A DNA stretch of 64,000 bases from Sparassis latifolia. Taxonomy: Eukaryota > Basidiomycota > Agaricomycetes > Polyporales > Sparassidaceae. Positions 1 to 10,618 of the stretch are shown here, in pieces. The first letter of the stretch is position 1. Every line of letters begins with the position of its first letter. The notes beneath the pieces were generated by a model. That model worked only from the letters and a program-made list of their open reading frames with translations, had not been told where the DNA came from and ran no database searches. The stretch spans positions 2,914,001 to 2,978,000 of the forward strand of contig CM031556.1 in the NCBI GenBank assembly GCA_018466975.1, read 5' to 3'. Position numbers and translations under genes: made by a program.

Positions 1-2
1 CC

Positions 3-1710
3 AGAGCTATAAGGAAGAAGCTCAAGCACGGAAATGCTCATCAGCAATACCGTGCACTAGTTGTGAGCGCACTTTCTCTTTTCCTACGACCCTCGGCATT
101 ATAACCTTCCCCGATCGACTAGATTCTGAGAGCGATCGTCGAAAATGGCGGCCACAAGTTTCAGAGTAAGCTCTTCGCACGCTGAATCGGCTTACCGGGT
201 GATAACAGAAGCCAACTGCTACTCCAGCTTCGTTCGCCGACTCACAACTTACCGACGCCATAAGGACGATAGTGTCCGACGCTTCCACCGATCCCAAAGT
301 GAAGAAGAAAGTCATCTCTGTCCTCTCTTCATGGCATTCCCAATTCAAGGATGACCCCGACATGCAGCTCGTCGCCGGCCTTGCTAGGCAATGCAGAATA
401 CCCGATGTGCAGCGCGAGGCGCATCGAATTCAGGCGCACAAGCAGGCAATGGAGACGGAAACGGAGGAGAGAAAGAAAAGAGAAGAAGAGAAACAGCAGA
501 AAGAGGAGGAGAAGCGGAAGTCGAAGGAGAAGGCGAAGAAGGAGCGGGAACGAAAGGAGGAGGAAGAGAAGCGAAAGAAGGCTGTTCGCAGCAAGGTCAA
601 GAGAAAGGCTTTCGATTTTGAACAGGTCAGACATATCTAAATTCTTTTGTGAAACGTATTACTGAACGGCGCATGTAGGAGAAGCCCCAGATTCTGATTG
701 CCATCGCGAATGCATCGCAAGCCTCCAATAATCTTGTCAATGCTATCACTGTGCGCTCATATTACCACACGTGATTTATATCCTCACTTTGTCGTAGCTC
801 GTCGACACTGCGCATGACAGTCTTCTAAGCAACGAGCGTGTACAAGATTGCCTCGGTAAGGCCAAGCTGGCAAGGAAGCAAATCGTGAGATATATTCAGG
901 TGACGTCGGCTTTGAAATTCATTCACGGTACCGTACGTTAAAATCCATTTCGCACTCTAGCTCGTGGAGAACGAGGACGTAATAGGCACACTCATCGAGT
1001 CCAATGACCGCATCATCGCTGCTTTGGAAAGTTATGACAGAGTTCGTGCCGATCATGTTTCCTTATTCTTGCTGTAGACTTACTGCTACCGTGCAGCTCT
1101 CCAAGCCTAACATTACTGAGACGGACGTGAAGGATGTTCAGGAAGGCCTTGCTGCTGCCAAGCTCAATGACTCCGAACTCGGAAAGCTTCAGGAGAAGCA
1201 ACGTGCGGCGGTACAACGATCCCTTGAACGCGCTGGTTCGTCTGCCCAGTTATACGAGAAAGATAGGGATACAGGCACTGCAGAATACGTGCATCCTGAC
1301 TTACAGGATCTGAATTTCGGGCTACTAGGTGCAGAGGAGAAGTGCGTATGCTGCACGGACTGCTGATATCATTGTCACCGTTGACACTCTTGATGCATAG
1401 AAATCTACCCCCACCATTGCAGCCATCTGCCCCACGTTCTTATGACGACGACAAGTGGCGCCGAGGTTCCCTCTCAGATTTCAGCGACTATCAGTCGTCC
1501 GACGAGGAGGCCCACGAACGTAATGCTGCCTCCGGTTCTACTTCACCTCGTGGGTATGTCGACGTGTCGGACGACGAAGATGTGGACGTGCGGCGCGATC
1601 CGCACAAGGGATTGCTCGAGGAGGACCCCTTTGCAGATCCCTTTGTCGACCAAGATGATCCGGGTACCCCGGAACTCCCCAGTGTTGGCAGGCGCGAAGT
1701 GGTGTGGTGA
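3..1710 (+). CDS. LSB5: VHS/GAT-domain endosomal adaptor, LSB5-like (5' end outside window)
   Basis: The start lies upstream of the window. The first visible exon (3-62) reads in frame into a VHS domain (RKKLKHGNAHQQYRAL, then ENGGHKFQ and a KKKVISVLSSWHSQF helix). Inferred exons are 3-62, 123-165, 228-625, 679-750, 798-899, 961-1041, 1097-1341 and 1401-1710; all join in frame. Between the VHS part and the next domain lies a very charged Glu/Lys coiled-coil stretch (about 430-620). Exons 679-1341 form a three-helix GAT-like region (IIAALESYDR across a junction). The acidic tail is rich in Asp/Glu. Known family role: LSB5/GGA/TOM1-type adaptors bind ubiquitin, Arf or actin-patch proteins in endosomal and endocytic sorting. 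LSB5-like is favoured over GGA because no GAE ear is seen. One donor (GTTCGT at 1042) is atypical. Confidence 0.8.
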
Positions 1711-2037
1711 AAGGACGACGACCAAGTTTTCGACGGATGTAAGACTTCTTTGAATTAGTGTAAGAATACCTCCACAGTGCTAGACAAAGACTAGTAAACT
1801 TCCGGAGTGCTATTACCCTGTATTCCCATGACAATTCATATGTAATGCTCCTGTCTGGATACTACAGACGCTAAGTTAATCCAAGGGATGCGACAAGTAC
1901 TTGTGCCCCACTGACCAAGCCTGAGCCATACAGTATCCAGACGATTCCACATGCTTCATTATTCCGAACCTGTAGAATACAACAACCTCGAGTAACCTTG
2001 GCCTACATCCTGAACGTCAGACCACAGAAAACACTTT
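1711..2037. other. Convergent 3' intergenic region
   Basis: This lies between the end of the LSB5-like gene and the end of the minus-strand heat-shock gene. It presumably holds both 3' untranslated regions. I see no ORF, repeat or RNA gene in it. Confidence 0.5.
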
Positions 2038-2613
2038 TTACTCCACCGTGATCTTCCGACGTTCCGCCTCGGGCGTAGTAGTTGGATAAGTAACTGTTAG
2101 TACACCGTCTTGCATCGACGCCTTGATATTCTGGGTCTGTAGAAAGCTAATCAGTCAAAGCTGTCAGCTGCGGAACTACCAGAGCTACACACCTGTATGC
2201 CCCGTGGCAGAGAAAGAGACCGCGAGAACTTGCCATATCGGCGCTCGCGAACGGAATATCCACCTTCTTCACGCTCTGAAGATAATCTGGACTCTCCAGA
2301 GACAGTCAGCATGTTATTCTGCACGCTGATGTCCACGTCCTCTTTCTTGAGGCCGGGCAGTTCGAACGTCACGGTGACAGTGTTAGCTCGAGTGTCCTCA
2401 TGCAAGTCCATTCTAAAAACACTATATGTCAATATCACTCAATGGTACAGAATTCCTTGACTTGGAAGATGCTCGCCTTGGCTTGAGGGACCTCGAAGCT
2501 GCCACCTCACCAGTCTGTGGAGACCGAGTGCGGGTGGTAAAAGAGTCATCAAACAGATGTTCTAAATCTATAAGAGAGTAGAAAGGCTCGTTCAAGAGAT
2601 GAGTGAGCGACAT
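2038..2613 (-). CDS. Small heat-shock protein (HSP20/alpha-crystallin)
   Basis: A 151-residue sHSP in three exons (2477-2613, 2193-2412, 2038-2136). The alpha-crystallin core is plain: VTFELPGLKKEDVDISVQNN, LTVSGES, then the beta strands to a C-terminal DGVLTVTYP motif. sHSPs are ATP-independent holdases in the cytosol that bind unfolding proteins during heat stress. The first intron donor is unclear. A GC donor (after CCAAG) gives the exact joint seen in the sister gene at 3141-3706; a GT donor 15 nt further on (exon end 2462) also keeps frame and adds five residues. Both sHSPs share exon phases and most residues, so they are a recent divergent duplication with a shared 5' region. Confidence 0.92.
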
Positions 2614-2748
2614 TGCCAGACAGCAGATGATGTTCTGATTGTGCTTCGGTGTATTTGAGGAATCTGAAGAGACGGTGCTCGAACACAGTTAAATACACAA
2701 CAATGGAACACTCTCCATGCTGTAGAAACCTCTGCATCTTACCAGGCG

Positions 2749-2763
2749 TTTCTAGCACTTTCG
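2749..2763. promoter_or_regulatory. Three-unit heat-shock-element-like array (one mismatch)
   Basis: The stretch reads tTTCt aGCAc tTTCg, that is TTC-nn-GCA-nn-TTC in perfect 5-bp phase. The central unit differs by one base from GAA. It lies about 140 bp upstream of the minus-strand sHSP. Confidence 0.4.
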
Positions 2764-3045
2764 TATTGATGAAGGTTGTACTGCTGATTAGCGTCATTCG
2801 AACAAACGAGAAAGGCACCGAATGATGGCAGGCGTTGAGTTCCTCTTACGGGAAAAACCAAATAAGAATCAACATGATCGATGATCACGATCCAGTGCGC
2901 GCTGAGTCAGCAACGTCATTTGACTCTTGTGACTGGCTCCATTAAGGTGCATAGAATGATCCAGTTCCGTGTCCCAGAAGCTGCGGGAAACCTTTCGTCT
3001 TGGAATGACAACATCGCTGCCAGCCTGGCCTGACCAAGGATGTCT

Positions 3046-3055
3046 CGAAGCTTCC
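3046..3055. promoter_or_regulatory. Heat-shock element dyad
   Basis: The sequence cGAAgcTTCc is a perfect nGAAnnTTCn dyad, the binding unit of HSF. It ends 10 bp before a TATA box and about 85 bp before the plus-strand sHSP start. Confidence 0.6.
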
Positions 3056-3065
3056 GTCCTAACAG

Positions 3066-3072
3066 TATATAA
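3066..3072 (+). promoter_or_regulatory. TATA box of plus-strand sHSP
   Basis: TATATAA lies 69 bp upstream of the start codon at 3141. That is the usual spacing for a short basidiomycete leader. The leader is A/C-rich (runs of ACAAA), as in strongly expressed fungal genes. Confidence 0.65.
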
Positions 3073-3140
3073 GGACCAGAGCGTAACACCTTTTCCCGTT
3101 TTTCAAAACAAGAAACACAAACAAACAAAACTCATTACTC

Positions 3141-3706
3141 ATGTCTCTTTCTCGATTCCTTTACGAACCATTCTACTCCCTCGCCGACTTTGATCGTCTG
3201 TTCGACGAGGCTTTTACCACTCGAACGCAGGCTCCAGAGGCGGGAGCAGTCGTAAGACCTCTTCGGCCAAGGTCAGTGTGCTTCGATGGTGTTTTGCCGA
3301 TGAACCTATGCTGATGACAGCTATCGTACAGGATGGACTTGCATGAGGATGCAAAGGCGAACACTGTGACAGCGACATTCGAGCTGCCTGGTCTCAAAAA
3401 GGGTGACGTCGACATCAGCGTGCAGAACAATGTTCTGACCGTCTCCGGAGAGTCGAAGTCGTCCTCTGAGCGCGAGGAAGGCGGATATGCCATTCGCGAA
3501 CGCCGTTATGGGAAGTTCTCCCGGGCTGTTACTCTTCCTCAGGGCACGAAGGTGGGTTTACTTGTCAGGTCTTTGCCGAATTGTACGTGTACTGATTGTT
3601 CTACCAGAGTGACCAAATCAAGGCGGCTATGAATGACGGTGTCCTTTCCGTCACATACCCGAAGACGACAACTGAGCAGGCGCAGCAGAAGATCACTGTT
3701 GCGTAA
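3141..3706 (+). CDS. Small heat-shock protein (HSP20/alpha-crystallin)
   Basis: A 149-residue sHSP encoded by exons 3141-3271, 3332-3551 and 3608-3706. It opens with an amphipathic N-arm (FLYEPFYSLADFDRLFDE) and then carries the alpha-crystallin domain: MDLHEDAKANTVTATFELPG, GDVDISVQNN, LTVSGES, RERRYGKFSRAVTLP and GVLSVTYP. The first acceptor is at 3331 (CGTACAG). A CAG at 3320 is another possible acceptor, but the chosen joint gives the exact paralogue alignment. The family forms cytosolic oligomeric holdase chaperones. An HSE and a TATA box lie just upstream, so heat induction is expected. Confidence 0.93.
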
Positions 3707-3976
3707 GACTCCTTTCCACACTCATTTCCTCCATTTTACTACTATCTCTGTATGTTTCGCAACGGCGTCAGATAGTGTACCATACATATATACCTTAGGC
3801 CTGTAAATATCTCCATGTGACATAGGAATTCGTCGGTTCTTTGTAAATACTTTACGTCACTTATACCAAGTTTTATGGATATCGATATCAGTGCTACTAC
3901 ATGGTGAGGTGTGACTTCCTACTCTCCCGACTGCGAGCAGAGAATATACGGCATCTGAACATGGTATAGTGGATAA

Positions 3977-5217
3977 TCATTTCTTTCGTTCGACTCTCCA
4001 CTTGTAAACTCGAGGTTTCCATGTTTTCTCATCCACTTTTTTTTGAGGCCTGCCGATATCGACTTCGTCGTCTTCATCGGCATCGCTATCCCCTCCAACT
4101 CTCTCTACCCCACTGAGCTTCCTCGCACCTCCTTTCCCCATCAACAAACGCTGCATCTCTAACTCCCTCTCCGCGTAGCGTAGCTGCCTGTCTCGAACCA
4201 GTCGAGCTGAAAGTTCTTTGAGCAGTCGCATGCGATGTTGCTGGCAATGATTTCATAGTCATTGAGTCGAAACATCAGCAGCGGTAGATCAACATGAGAC
4301 GCACGTTAGCCGCTTCTTGTCTTTCTTTCTCATCCACCTCGCCACTGAGCGCATTATCTTCCGAAGACGACTTTGACCGTGGCTTCTTAGACTTATTTGT
4401 TACCTCCGGTATTTTCCACCCTAGATCCACCACATCTTTTTGGGTCTCGTCCGTAGCATTATTATCCTGGGGAGGGATGCTTGTCTGCTTGCATCCGCGT
4501 ATTGACGCGCTGTACCATATGCGAAATAAATATCTGAGAATCTAGAATGAGGAACAGATACTTACCTTCTGCTTCATCTTCTGCAAAAACGACGTGATTC
4601 GCCGTGCCGCTGCGAGACTTTCGTTGCCGCCTAGTGGAGGGCGCAGCAATGATACCTGCTTCCCTCAGGACGTCCATCTCTTCTCCACTCAACTGGTCAT
4701 CGCTACCAGATGCATTCGACTTGATCAATTCTGCCAAAACACTCAGCTGGCTTTTCAACTTGTCTATTTTCTGCACGAGGCATCAGTCCCATAGGCAAAG
4801 GGATCCGCGAGAGCATTTAATACCTTAAGCCCGGCCGTCCTCATGGTACGGAGGTAATTCTCATCTTGGGTTTTGAGCACCTTCACAATGTCGACCGGGA
4901 GTACTTGATTTCCCCTCTCCTGGACGTGCACACCGCGCTTTTGCAAGTAAATATCCCATGTAAGCTCGTTCTTCGTTCGTGCAGCCGAAGCGACTCACGT
5001 CGGTCTTCTGCCGAGTCATAGCAAAGTAGAACTCATCCTTATTCCTGTCCGCCGCCTTTCTCTTGAGCAGGTTGAGCCTATCCTGCTTGGAGTGATAGTC
5101 GCGAGCCCGCAAGACATAGTCCTTGTGCTTCTCGAGGATACCGAACCGGGCACGGTGGGAGAGCTGGGAGCGCTCCTTGTGGTTCCGGCGATGTATAGAG
5201 TTCCTAAGGGATGACAT
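3977..5217 (-). CDS. UTP11: U3 snoRNP protein UTP11 (with one apparent frameshift)
   Basis: Exon 1 (4999-5217) begins [18 protein letters not shown] and runs through [18 protein letters not shown] and [13 protein letters not shown], which is diagnostic for UTP11. Further exons are 4824-4937 ([17 protein letters not shown]), 4566-4770, 4305-4509 and 3977-4240 ([28 protein letters not shown]). UTP11 is part of the small-subunit processome that processes 18S pre-rRNA in the nucleolus. Within the fourth exon the frame shifts: the first part reads [10 protein letters not shown], as expected after [10 protein letters not shown], while the second part (EVDLGWK-like) is one base out. One additional base in the G4 run at 4469-4472 would restore a 335-residue frame, so an assembly error is more likely than gene loss. 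The basic C terminus (KWRVERKK) is typical. Confidence 0.88.
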
Positions 5218-5511
5218 GGCTGGCAGAAGGACGATATTCGCTGAGAATGTGCTCGTAAGTTTTGAATGCCGGTAGAGACTGGTAGAGAGTGAAGCTTTGG
5301 AGCTTTGAGCGCCCGTTCAGATCTCAGATCTCATTGCATCTACGCGTCGAGTCTGTCTGGCAATCTGTGAGAAAGAATATATTTTCCACAGCGCATCCAT
5401 ACAAATTAGAAAGAGACTGAAGGAACCAGTGATTATCACTGGACTATGTGCATACATACAAGCTGTCCACACCATCAATGAGAAACGTAAGATGAACACG
5501 CTAACAGCAGC

Positions 5512-6682
5512 CTACGTCCCCACTTGACCTGGATCTAACCCATTCACTGCAATGCCATCCATCCCATCCAACGGACCCGCCGAAGCCATCCCAACAACAG
5601 GACTCTCGAGGTATAAGCGGATGAGCACGCTCTCCAGAGCTGCTATGGATGGAGAGGGATATTCAAACGTCCGTGCGTGCTCCCTGATGCTTCCAAAAAG
5701 CACACTCATACGGTCCCATCGATCCTGCGACAAGTCCATCGATGCCTGTAAAGGTTGGACTTGAGGAAGGGGGCGAGCATAGAGATAGCGGACTGGAATG
5801 TCTGCGGTGCGCCTTGCGCTGGTGGTCGCAATGGTAATTGTGATTGAGAGGGGGCGGATAAGGGGCCCGCAATAGCGGTGGCGGTACCAGGGGAGATAGC
5901 AGACATAGGGCTGGTAGAAGATGCGTTGCTGTCATCAGCGGTACCGTTGCGCGCCCTCGTGGCGTGCGCGTTTTGCTCTGCTTGTGCCTTCCGTCCACGC
6001 TTAGTGAATGGAAAGTTGCCTAGTCCGATCTCATGAGAGTGCTCCGAAACATCTGGCATGAAAAGTCAGAACTTGCCATCGGATTCTATAAGACACCGTA
6101 CTGACAGCATGCACGGATCTCCTCCGTATCGAAGTATGTTTTAAAGCTGATCGAAGCAGGACATCCTACTCCGTCAAGCTACCTTAGACATTCACTCAGT
6201 TCACTCAGTACACAAACCTTGCACACCCATGGATGGAGCATTCGCGCAGAGACATGACGCACCTTACGACTCGGCACCTTCCTCACTCTGTCCGGGAACT
6301 TCTTCACATACTTCTTCCTCCCGCTCCGCGAATGACGCGCACACACAAGCTTTGTGTGGTCCTTGAAGCGGGGTGGGACAGCCTTGGAACCGTGCGTGTC
6401 ACCCTTCACAAATTCGATCATCTTCTCCTCCTCCTCGTGAGCCCGCCATTCTTGAAACGCTGCCATCGACTCAAACCGGAGAGTGTACCCATCATCAGCA
6501 TCGCCGGAACCGTATGGCCCCTTCTTTTGTAGATCTGCTTGTGCCTGGAGGTTCGTTTCGTCGGGGCGGGCTCCGAATGTCTGCACGAGGGAGGACGGGC
6601 CAGCAGGGATGTTGGCAACGTTGACACCGACTGGCTGCGGCTGTGGTGCTAGTGGTTGCAAGCGAAAATGCTGGAAACTCAT
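5512..6682 (-). CDS. WRKY/GCM1-like (FAR1-type) zinc-finger protein, one apparent frameshift
   Basis: Start ATG at 6682, chosen because the reading upstream is not conserved-looking. Exons are 6263-6682, 6106-6178 and 5512-6052. The exons together build a zinc-binding module of the WRKY-GCM1 type: LVCARHSRSGRKKYVKKFP, RKVPSRK, then CPASISFKTY, a Cys in IRAC, and HSH in SEHSHEIG. The motif order C-x-C-x-H-x-H spans two introns. This fold occurs in fungal regulators and in Mutator-type transposases; no transposase domain is present here, so a DNA-binding regulator is inferred. The C-terminal helix (DRWDRMSVLFGSIREHARTF) lies one base out of frame; a single extra base in the G5 run 5769-5773 would give one 344-residue ORF. 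Confidence 0.65.
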
Positions 6683-6856
6683 AACTGCAGCACCGAAAGG
6701 GACCGGTCGTCGACGAACACTCAGCCTAGTACATAAAGTCACACGTGTCACGTCACGGTCAACCAATAGTTAGCGAATTGTTAGTAGATGGTTAGTACAT
6801 GATGCATGATGTGCCAAGGTTCCGTATGAGTAGCAAGTGTCCGTGTCCGTTATGGT

Positions 6857-8387
6857 TTAAACAATGCTCCACACACCGAACAGCACGCTCAGCAGTACGG
6901 TGAACGATCCGCCTAGATGACCCCAGGTCACCACGACACCACCGACTGCACCGCTAGAGCTGCTCGAACTGCTCGAGCTGGTAATCGGCGTAGCGACTGG
7001 GGAACTCGGAGTATAGGTAACACTGTTGGCAGTTGCTGCCACTTGAAAGACAGAGCCATTGCCATACTCGTAGAACTAAAATACATGGCCGCTCAGCTCT
7101 TACTAGCCATCGAACAAGCAATCCAACTTACGTCTACGAGCATGAAGTTGGGGATTCTGCCGTATTCCGAGGCACAAGTCTGAACTTGCTGACCAAGAGA
7201 GCCTACACCGCTGACACCATTCGTCACGTTCGCCGCAGCCTTGTTTGGCACTGGAATTGCTGCTATGGATTCCTCATCGAGGAAATGGTTGATCAGATAC
7301 ATTTGCGTGCTTGAATCACCATTCGTGCGATTGACATTGCAGTCGAAGGTGGTCGTGGTTACGTCGTAAGCAGTCTCCCAGATGTTGGTAAACTCTGGAC
7401 AGACCACGATGTCAACCACCACAGCTGAGGATGAACAATTTACACCGCACCATCGATGAGGTACGGAACGGTCTGATAATCGGCTTCCGTCGTTAAAAAT
7501 ACCACGAGAGGCTTTCCTGAATTTATGAGTGTCTCTAATGTTGGCCAGCCGCTTGCTGGTAGGGAAGCGCTCGGGGGTGCGTACGCCATTGAAGCAAGGC
7601 CGACGGATTGGAATACGGTGTCATAATCTGACGGTGGGATATTATCGGAATTCACGATAAGTAGAGAAACCACTGCAGATATCAATTAGCAAACGTAAGA
7701 GGGACTATGGACTAGGCAACTTACCATTGTCGGGGTTAGAGTCCATCCAAGTCTTGACTGAAAGGCAATTGTAGGATAAATAGAGTTGGTAGATCGCGAC
7801 ACGCGTATTGCTTACCACTGGTTAGATAGCTTTTCAAGGTACCACCATCGAAGAGGAGCTGATGAAGTACAATTGATTTCACTACCTGCATCGGATGAAA
7901 CGACTCTACTCTTACACAAGACGTATGGCATAGCTCGATTGTACCACTGGAGTTATGAGCTTGCATCTGCAGCATTCGGATGCCGTCGTTCAACTGTTGT
8001 GTGGCTAGGCGACATTGCTTTTGTGAACACGAGCAGCGCAAGCATCTCAACAAAACCGACCATTATAATCTTGATTCGCAGCGACTGTAAAATGTTCGTC
8101 AAAAGATATGCAATAAATATGTAATAATCAACTCACGGCTCGAGGCGGACACGGCGTAGGAATCATGAGCACCAACGAAGGTGACATTGCCAAAGGACCG
8201 TCCGCACAGCTGGTATATACAAGTCGATTTGTGAAGCACACAAGGGTTCAATCGTGTCTGACAACCTTACCTCGGCATGCCCATTGCATGTCGTTGCTTG
8301 CCGCCTAACGGACGAAGCATGCGTACCAACGGACAGGGAAAGCAGCGGGAAAATGAGTTGCGCCAGGCATGTCACAGAGACGAGCAT
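6857..8387 (-). CDS. Secreted, GPI-type PLC-like phosphodiesterase
   Basis: Nine exons (8271-8387, 8137-8209, 8061-8084, 8004-7916, 7858-7816, 7757-7725, 7672-7451, 7394-7132, 7075-6857) give an in-frame 360-residue protein. It has a signal peptide (MLVSVTCLAQLIFPLLSLSV), then a PLC-like TIM-barrel start (FVGAHDSYAV, with the His of the X-box), QLNDGIRMLQMQAH, ELCHTSC, and VKTWMDSNPDNVVSLLIVN. The tail is a Ser/Thr-rich stretch followed by a hydrophobic end (GSFTVLLSVLFGVWSIV), the pattern of a GPI anchor signal. Family members are cell-surface or secreted enzymes of unproven substrate; cleavage of a phosphodiester bond is inferred. The third exon is only 24 nt. The gene diverges from the PAP2 gene at 8665. 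Confidence 0.85.
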
Positions 8388-8664
8388 TATTAGAGTTAAA
8401 TGATAGCTAGTGTGCTCGGATCGAGAGTAGGACAACGAGCGCTGTAAAACGGACGAGAGAGGGTGGAGAGAGGAAGGAGAAAAGACCCGCCGACCTGCAA
8501 TTGCCGGCTTGGTGGATTTGAAGCAGCGCCCAGGCTGCGGTGCCGTGTCAGAATGAACCGCCGACAGAGAGCAGATGGAGATGTCAGATCGCACACCACG
8601 TGACCGCTGCGCGTGTACTGCCGCCAGCGTTCAAGTTTCCCACAGCGCTCTCACTTTACGCGAC

Positions 8665-9318
8665 ATGGGACGAGAGAGACAACACAGTACGTCTTCTATG
8701 CCTTGGTGGATGTTTGTGTTGGATCAGGTGCGTGCATCCTCCTAGTTATGTGTTTGTTGCTTGGATAGCTGAGCCGGCCCAGACAAATCCGATAGTTTCG
8801 AGTCTCACGGCGTGTTTTGTTCTTTACACGCACTCTGCTGGCGTGGCGTATTTCGCTGCTGGTGCTGTTGCCTGCAATCTATCCGTCAAGGTTATCAAGA
8901 GGTTCATTCGCCAACCACGACCGGCCCAAACGACGTCCGCCCGTCAGAAGTCCACCTACGGGTGAGTTTTACATTACACAATTCCCATGCCCGCGATTGA
9001 GCCAATAATTTCAGCATGCCGAGCACGCACACCGCCGTTATCACGTACTTCGCAGCCTACGTCACGCTCGCTTGCGCTTATCTTCCCGTACACCCTTCTC
9101 TGCCATCTGGCGCTGTCTCTAGAGTCCTCCCGGTAATCATTGTTCTGCCATGGGCAACTACGATCGCAGTGTCGAGAACATGGCTTGGTCACCATACTTG
9201 GCCGCAAGTTGGTGCTGGTTTTGCCTATGGTCTGCTCTTTACCCCACTCTGGTTTACGTTCTGGATACACGGTGGAAACCACTACGGTAGGCTGCTGGAG
9301 CAATATCTCTTTGAATGA
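8665..9318 (+). CDS. PAP2 phosphatase, dolichyldiphosphatase-like membrane protein
   Basis: Exons 8665-8727, 8783-8961 and 9015-9318 give 181 residues. The three phosphatase motifs are present: KRFIRQPRP (motif 1), PSTHT (motif 2) and SRTWLGHHTWPQV (motif 3, with the catalytic His). Hydrophobic segments lie at YFAAGAVACNLSV, VITYFAAYVTLACAYL, VLPVIIVLPWATTIAV and GFAYGLLFTPLWFTFW. The Gln after motif 3 (usually Asp in lipid phosphate phosphatases) matches the dolichyldiphosphatase subgroup, which recycles dolichyl-PP on the lumenal face of the ER for N-glycosylation. The subgroup call is inference. A second in-frame Met lies 11 codons into the ORF. An acceptor 12 nt earlier (ending at 8770) would also keep frame. 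Confidence 0.8.
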
Positions 9319-9453
9319 AGAAGTATTGTAATTAGATATTAGCGGACAGCGCGTAGAAAATCTTCAAACTTTGAACTGTATTTGACTTTTCCGGTTTGCT
9401 GAGCTCTGTGAATCCATCAGACCTGTTCTACGCCTTCTCAGTTACAATGACGG

Positions 9454-10618
9454 TTATAGCAACGCGCTAACTACGGACTCCCTAATGTAGTCCTCATCCA
9501 ACTGAGCTCCGCCAACCAGATATGCTACCCCCTCTTGCACGACCTCTCTGATTTTCTCCTTCGTACCCCACGGGATCCTTGGCGTCCACGCGATCAAATG
9601 CGCCCCGATGTGCACCAAAGCCGTCTTCGCTCCAAGGAGGTCGACAGGGTAAACCCCTCGGTATGCCTGCAGAAATGACGCCATCACAGCTGACGCCGCG
9701 TCTTCACCCCAAGGGTTGAACCTGCAGATCAAGAGCAGCTCCGCACAGAACTGCCCCACGTCCAGACCTGCTAAGCCAGGCTTCGTCATTTCCCAATCTA
9801 CCACATAGATGTGCTCGACTGCTGCTTCGTCCCCATCGTCACGTCGCAGGCTGACGAGGACGTTTCCCGGCCAGAAGTCGCCCATCACGACGGTCTCGTC
9901 AGTGGTGAGCATCGCGTTTATAGTCTTGGTTGCCACCGCCGAAATGGCTTCCAACCGACCTTCGGGCAGTTCGAATGGTGGATCGGAAAGCATAGGCAGT
10001 TGGTCGGTCGTGAAGGTGGACACCAGCCTACCATATGTCACGAACGCAGAGGTCTTTCTCCCCTCCACATTTCCCTGGAACGTGTCGAGGAACTCCCGAT
10101 CAGAAGCCCCTCGCGAATGCAAGCGCCCGATGAACACGCCCAAAGCCTCTCCGATCTCTCTCGCTATCTTCGCGGAAGGAGTGTGGCTCTGCAGCAACTG
10201 CTTGAGCGTATATATCCCCTCACCGCAGTCGCTCATGATGATCGCGTTCGCGTCCTCGTCGAAGCGGAGGACCTCCGGGACCGACAGGAGCGAATCCGGG
10301 GGCAGCAATTCTTTCACCCGTTCCAGTGCGGCTACCTCATAAATCTATCCGCGAATGAGCGGTCGACGCTTTCTCCACGTCGCGAGTGGTGCTCACCTGG
10401 CGGTCGAGGGACAAGGCCAGCGTCCTCAGGCCCGGGACGTACGCCTTCGCATGTTTGAGGACAACGGTCCTACGTCCGTCATACGGTGTACGGAGGTGAA
10501 CTCGGAAGGCATAGTTGCCAAAGCCGCCAGTGAGGGGCGTCACTGCGTCGCTTGCGAAGGGTGTGTCAAGGAGGTAAACGAGAACACCTTCTACTGTCGC
10601 GAGGTCCAAGTCAGACAT
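9454..10618 (-). CDS. APH/choline-kinase-fold phosphotransferase
   Basis: Two exons (10397-10618, 9454-10344) encode 370 residues. The N lobe shows a Gly-rich loop (LTGGFGNYAFRV) and a Lys in TVVLKHAK. The C lobe has the catalytic GDFWPGNVLV motif (Brenner-type H/G-D-x-x-x-x-N) and the metal-binding VVDWEMTKPG. These are hallmarks of the phosphotransferase family that includes aminoglycoside, methylthioribose and choline kinases. Fungi carry many such enzymes of unknown substrate, so no specific substrate is proposed. The final hydrophilic region (EKIREVVQEGVAYL) is intact to the stop. It is convergent with the PAP2 gene, 135 bp away. Confidence 0.8.

Larger units (their letters stand above)
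2614..3140. promoter_or_regulatory. Shared divergent promoter of the two sHSP genes
   Basis: This 527-bp region lies head to head between two sHSP start codons and has no credible ORF of its own. It holds one good heat-shock element and a TATA box on the right side, and a weaker HSE-like array on the left; each is listed separately. The paired response to heat is inference from gene family and motifs. Confidence 0.7.

Noticed and set aside
145..354. ATG at 145 as the start of the first gene
   Set aside because: The reading through 3-62, 123-165 and 228 onward gives a continuous VHS domain, so this ATG is an out-of-frame chance start.
22..363. Minus-strand ORF over the first gene
   Set aside because: It is the shadow of the VHS exons and introns on the other strand.
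329..634. Leucine-rich minus-strand ORF that looks like a membrane protein
   Set aside because: It is the antisense of the Glu/Lys/Arg-rich coiled coil; GAG/AAG repeats read as Leu/Phe on the other strand.
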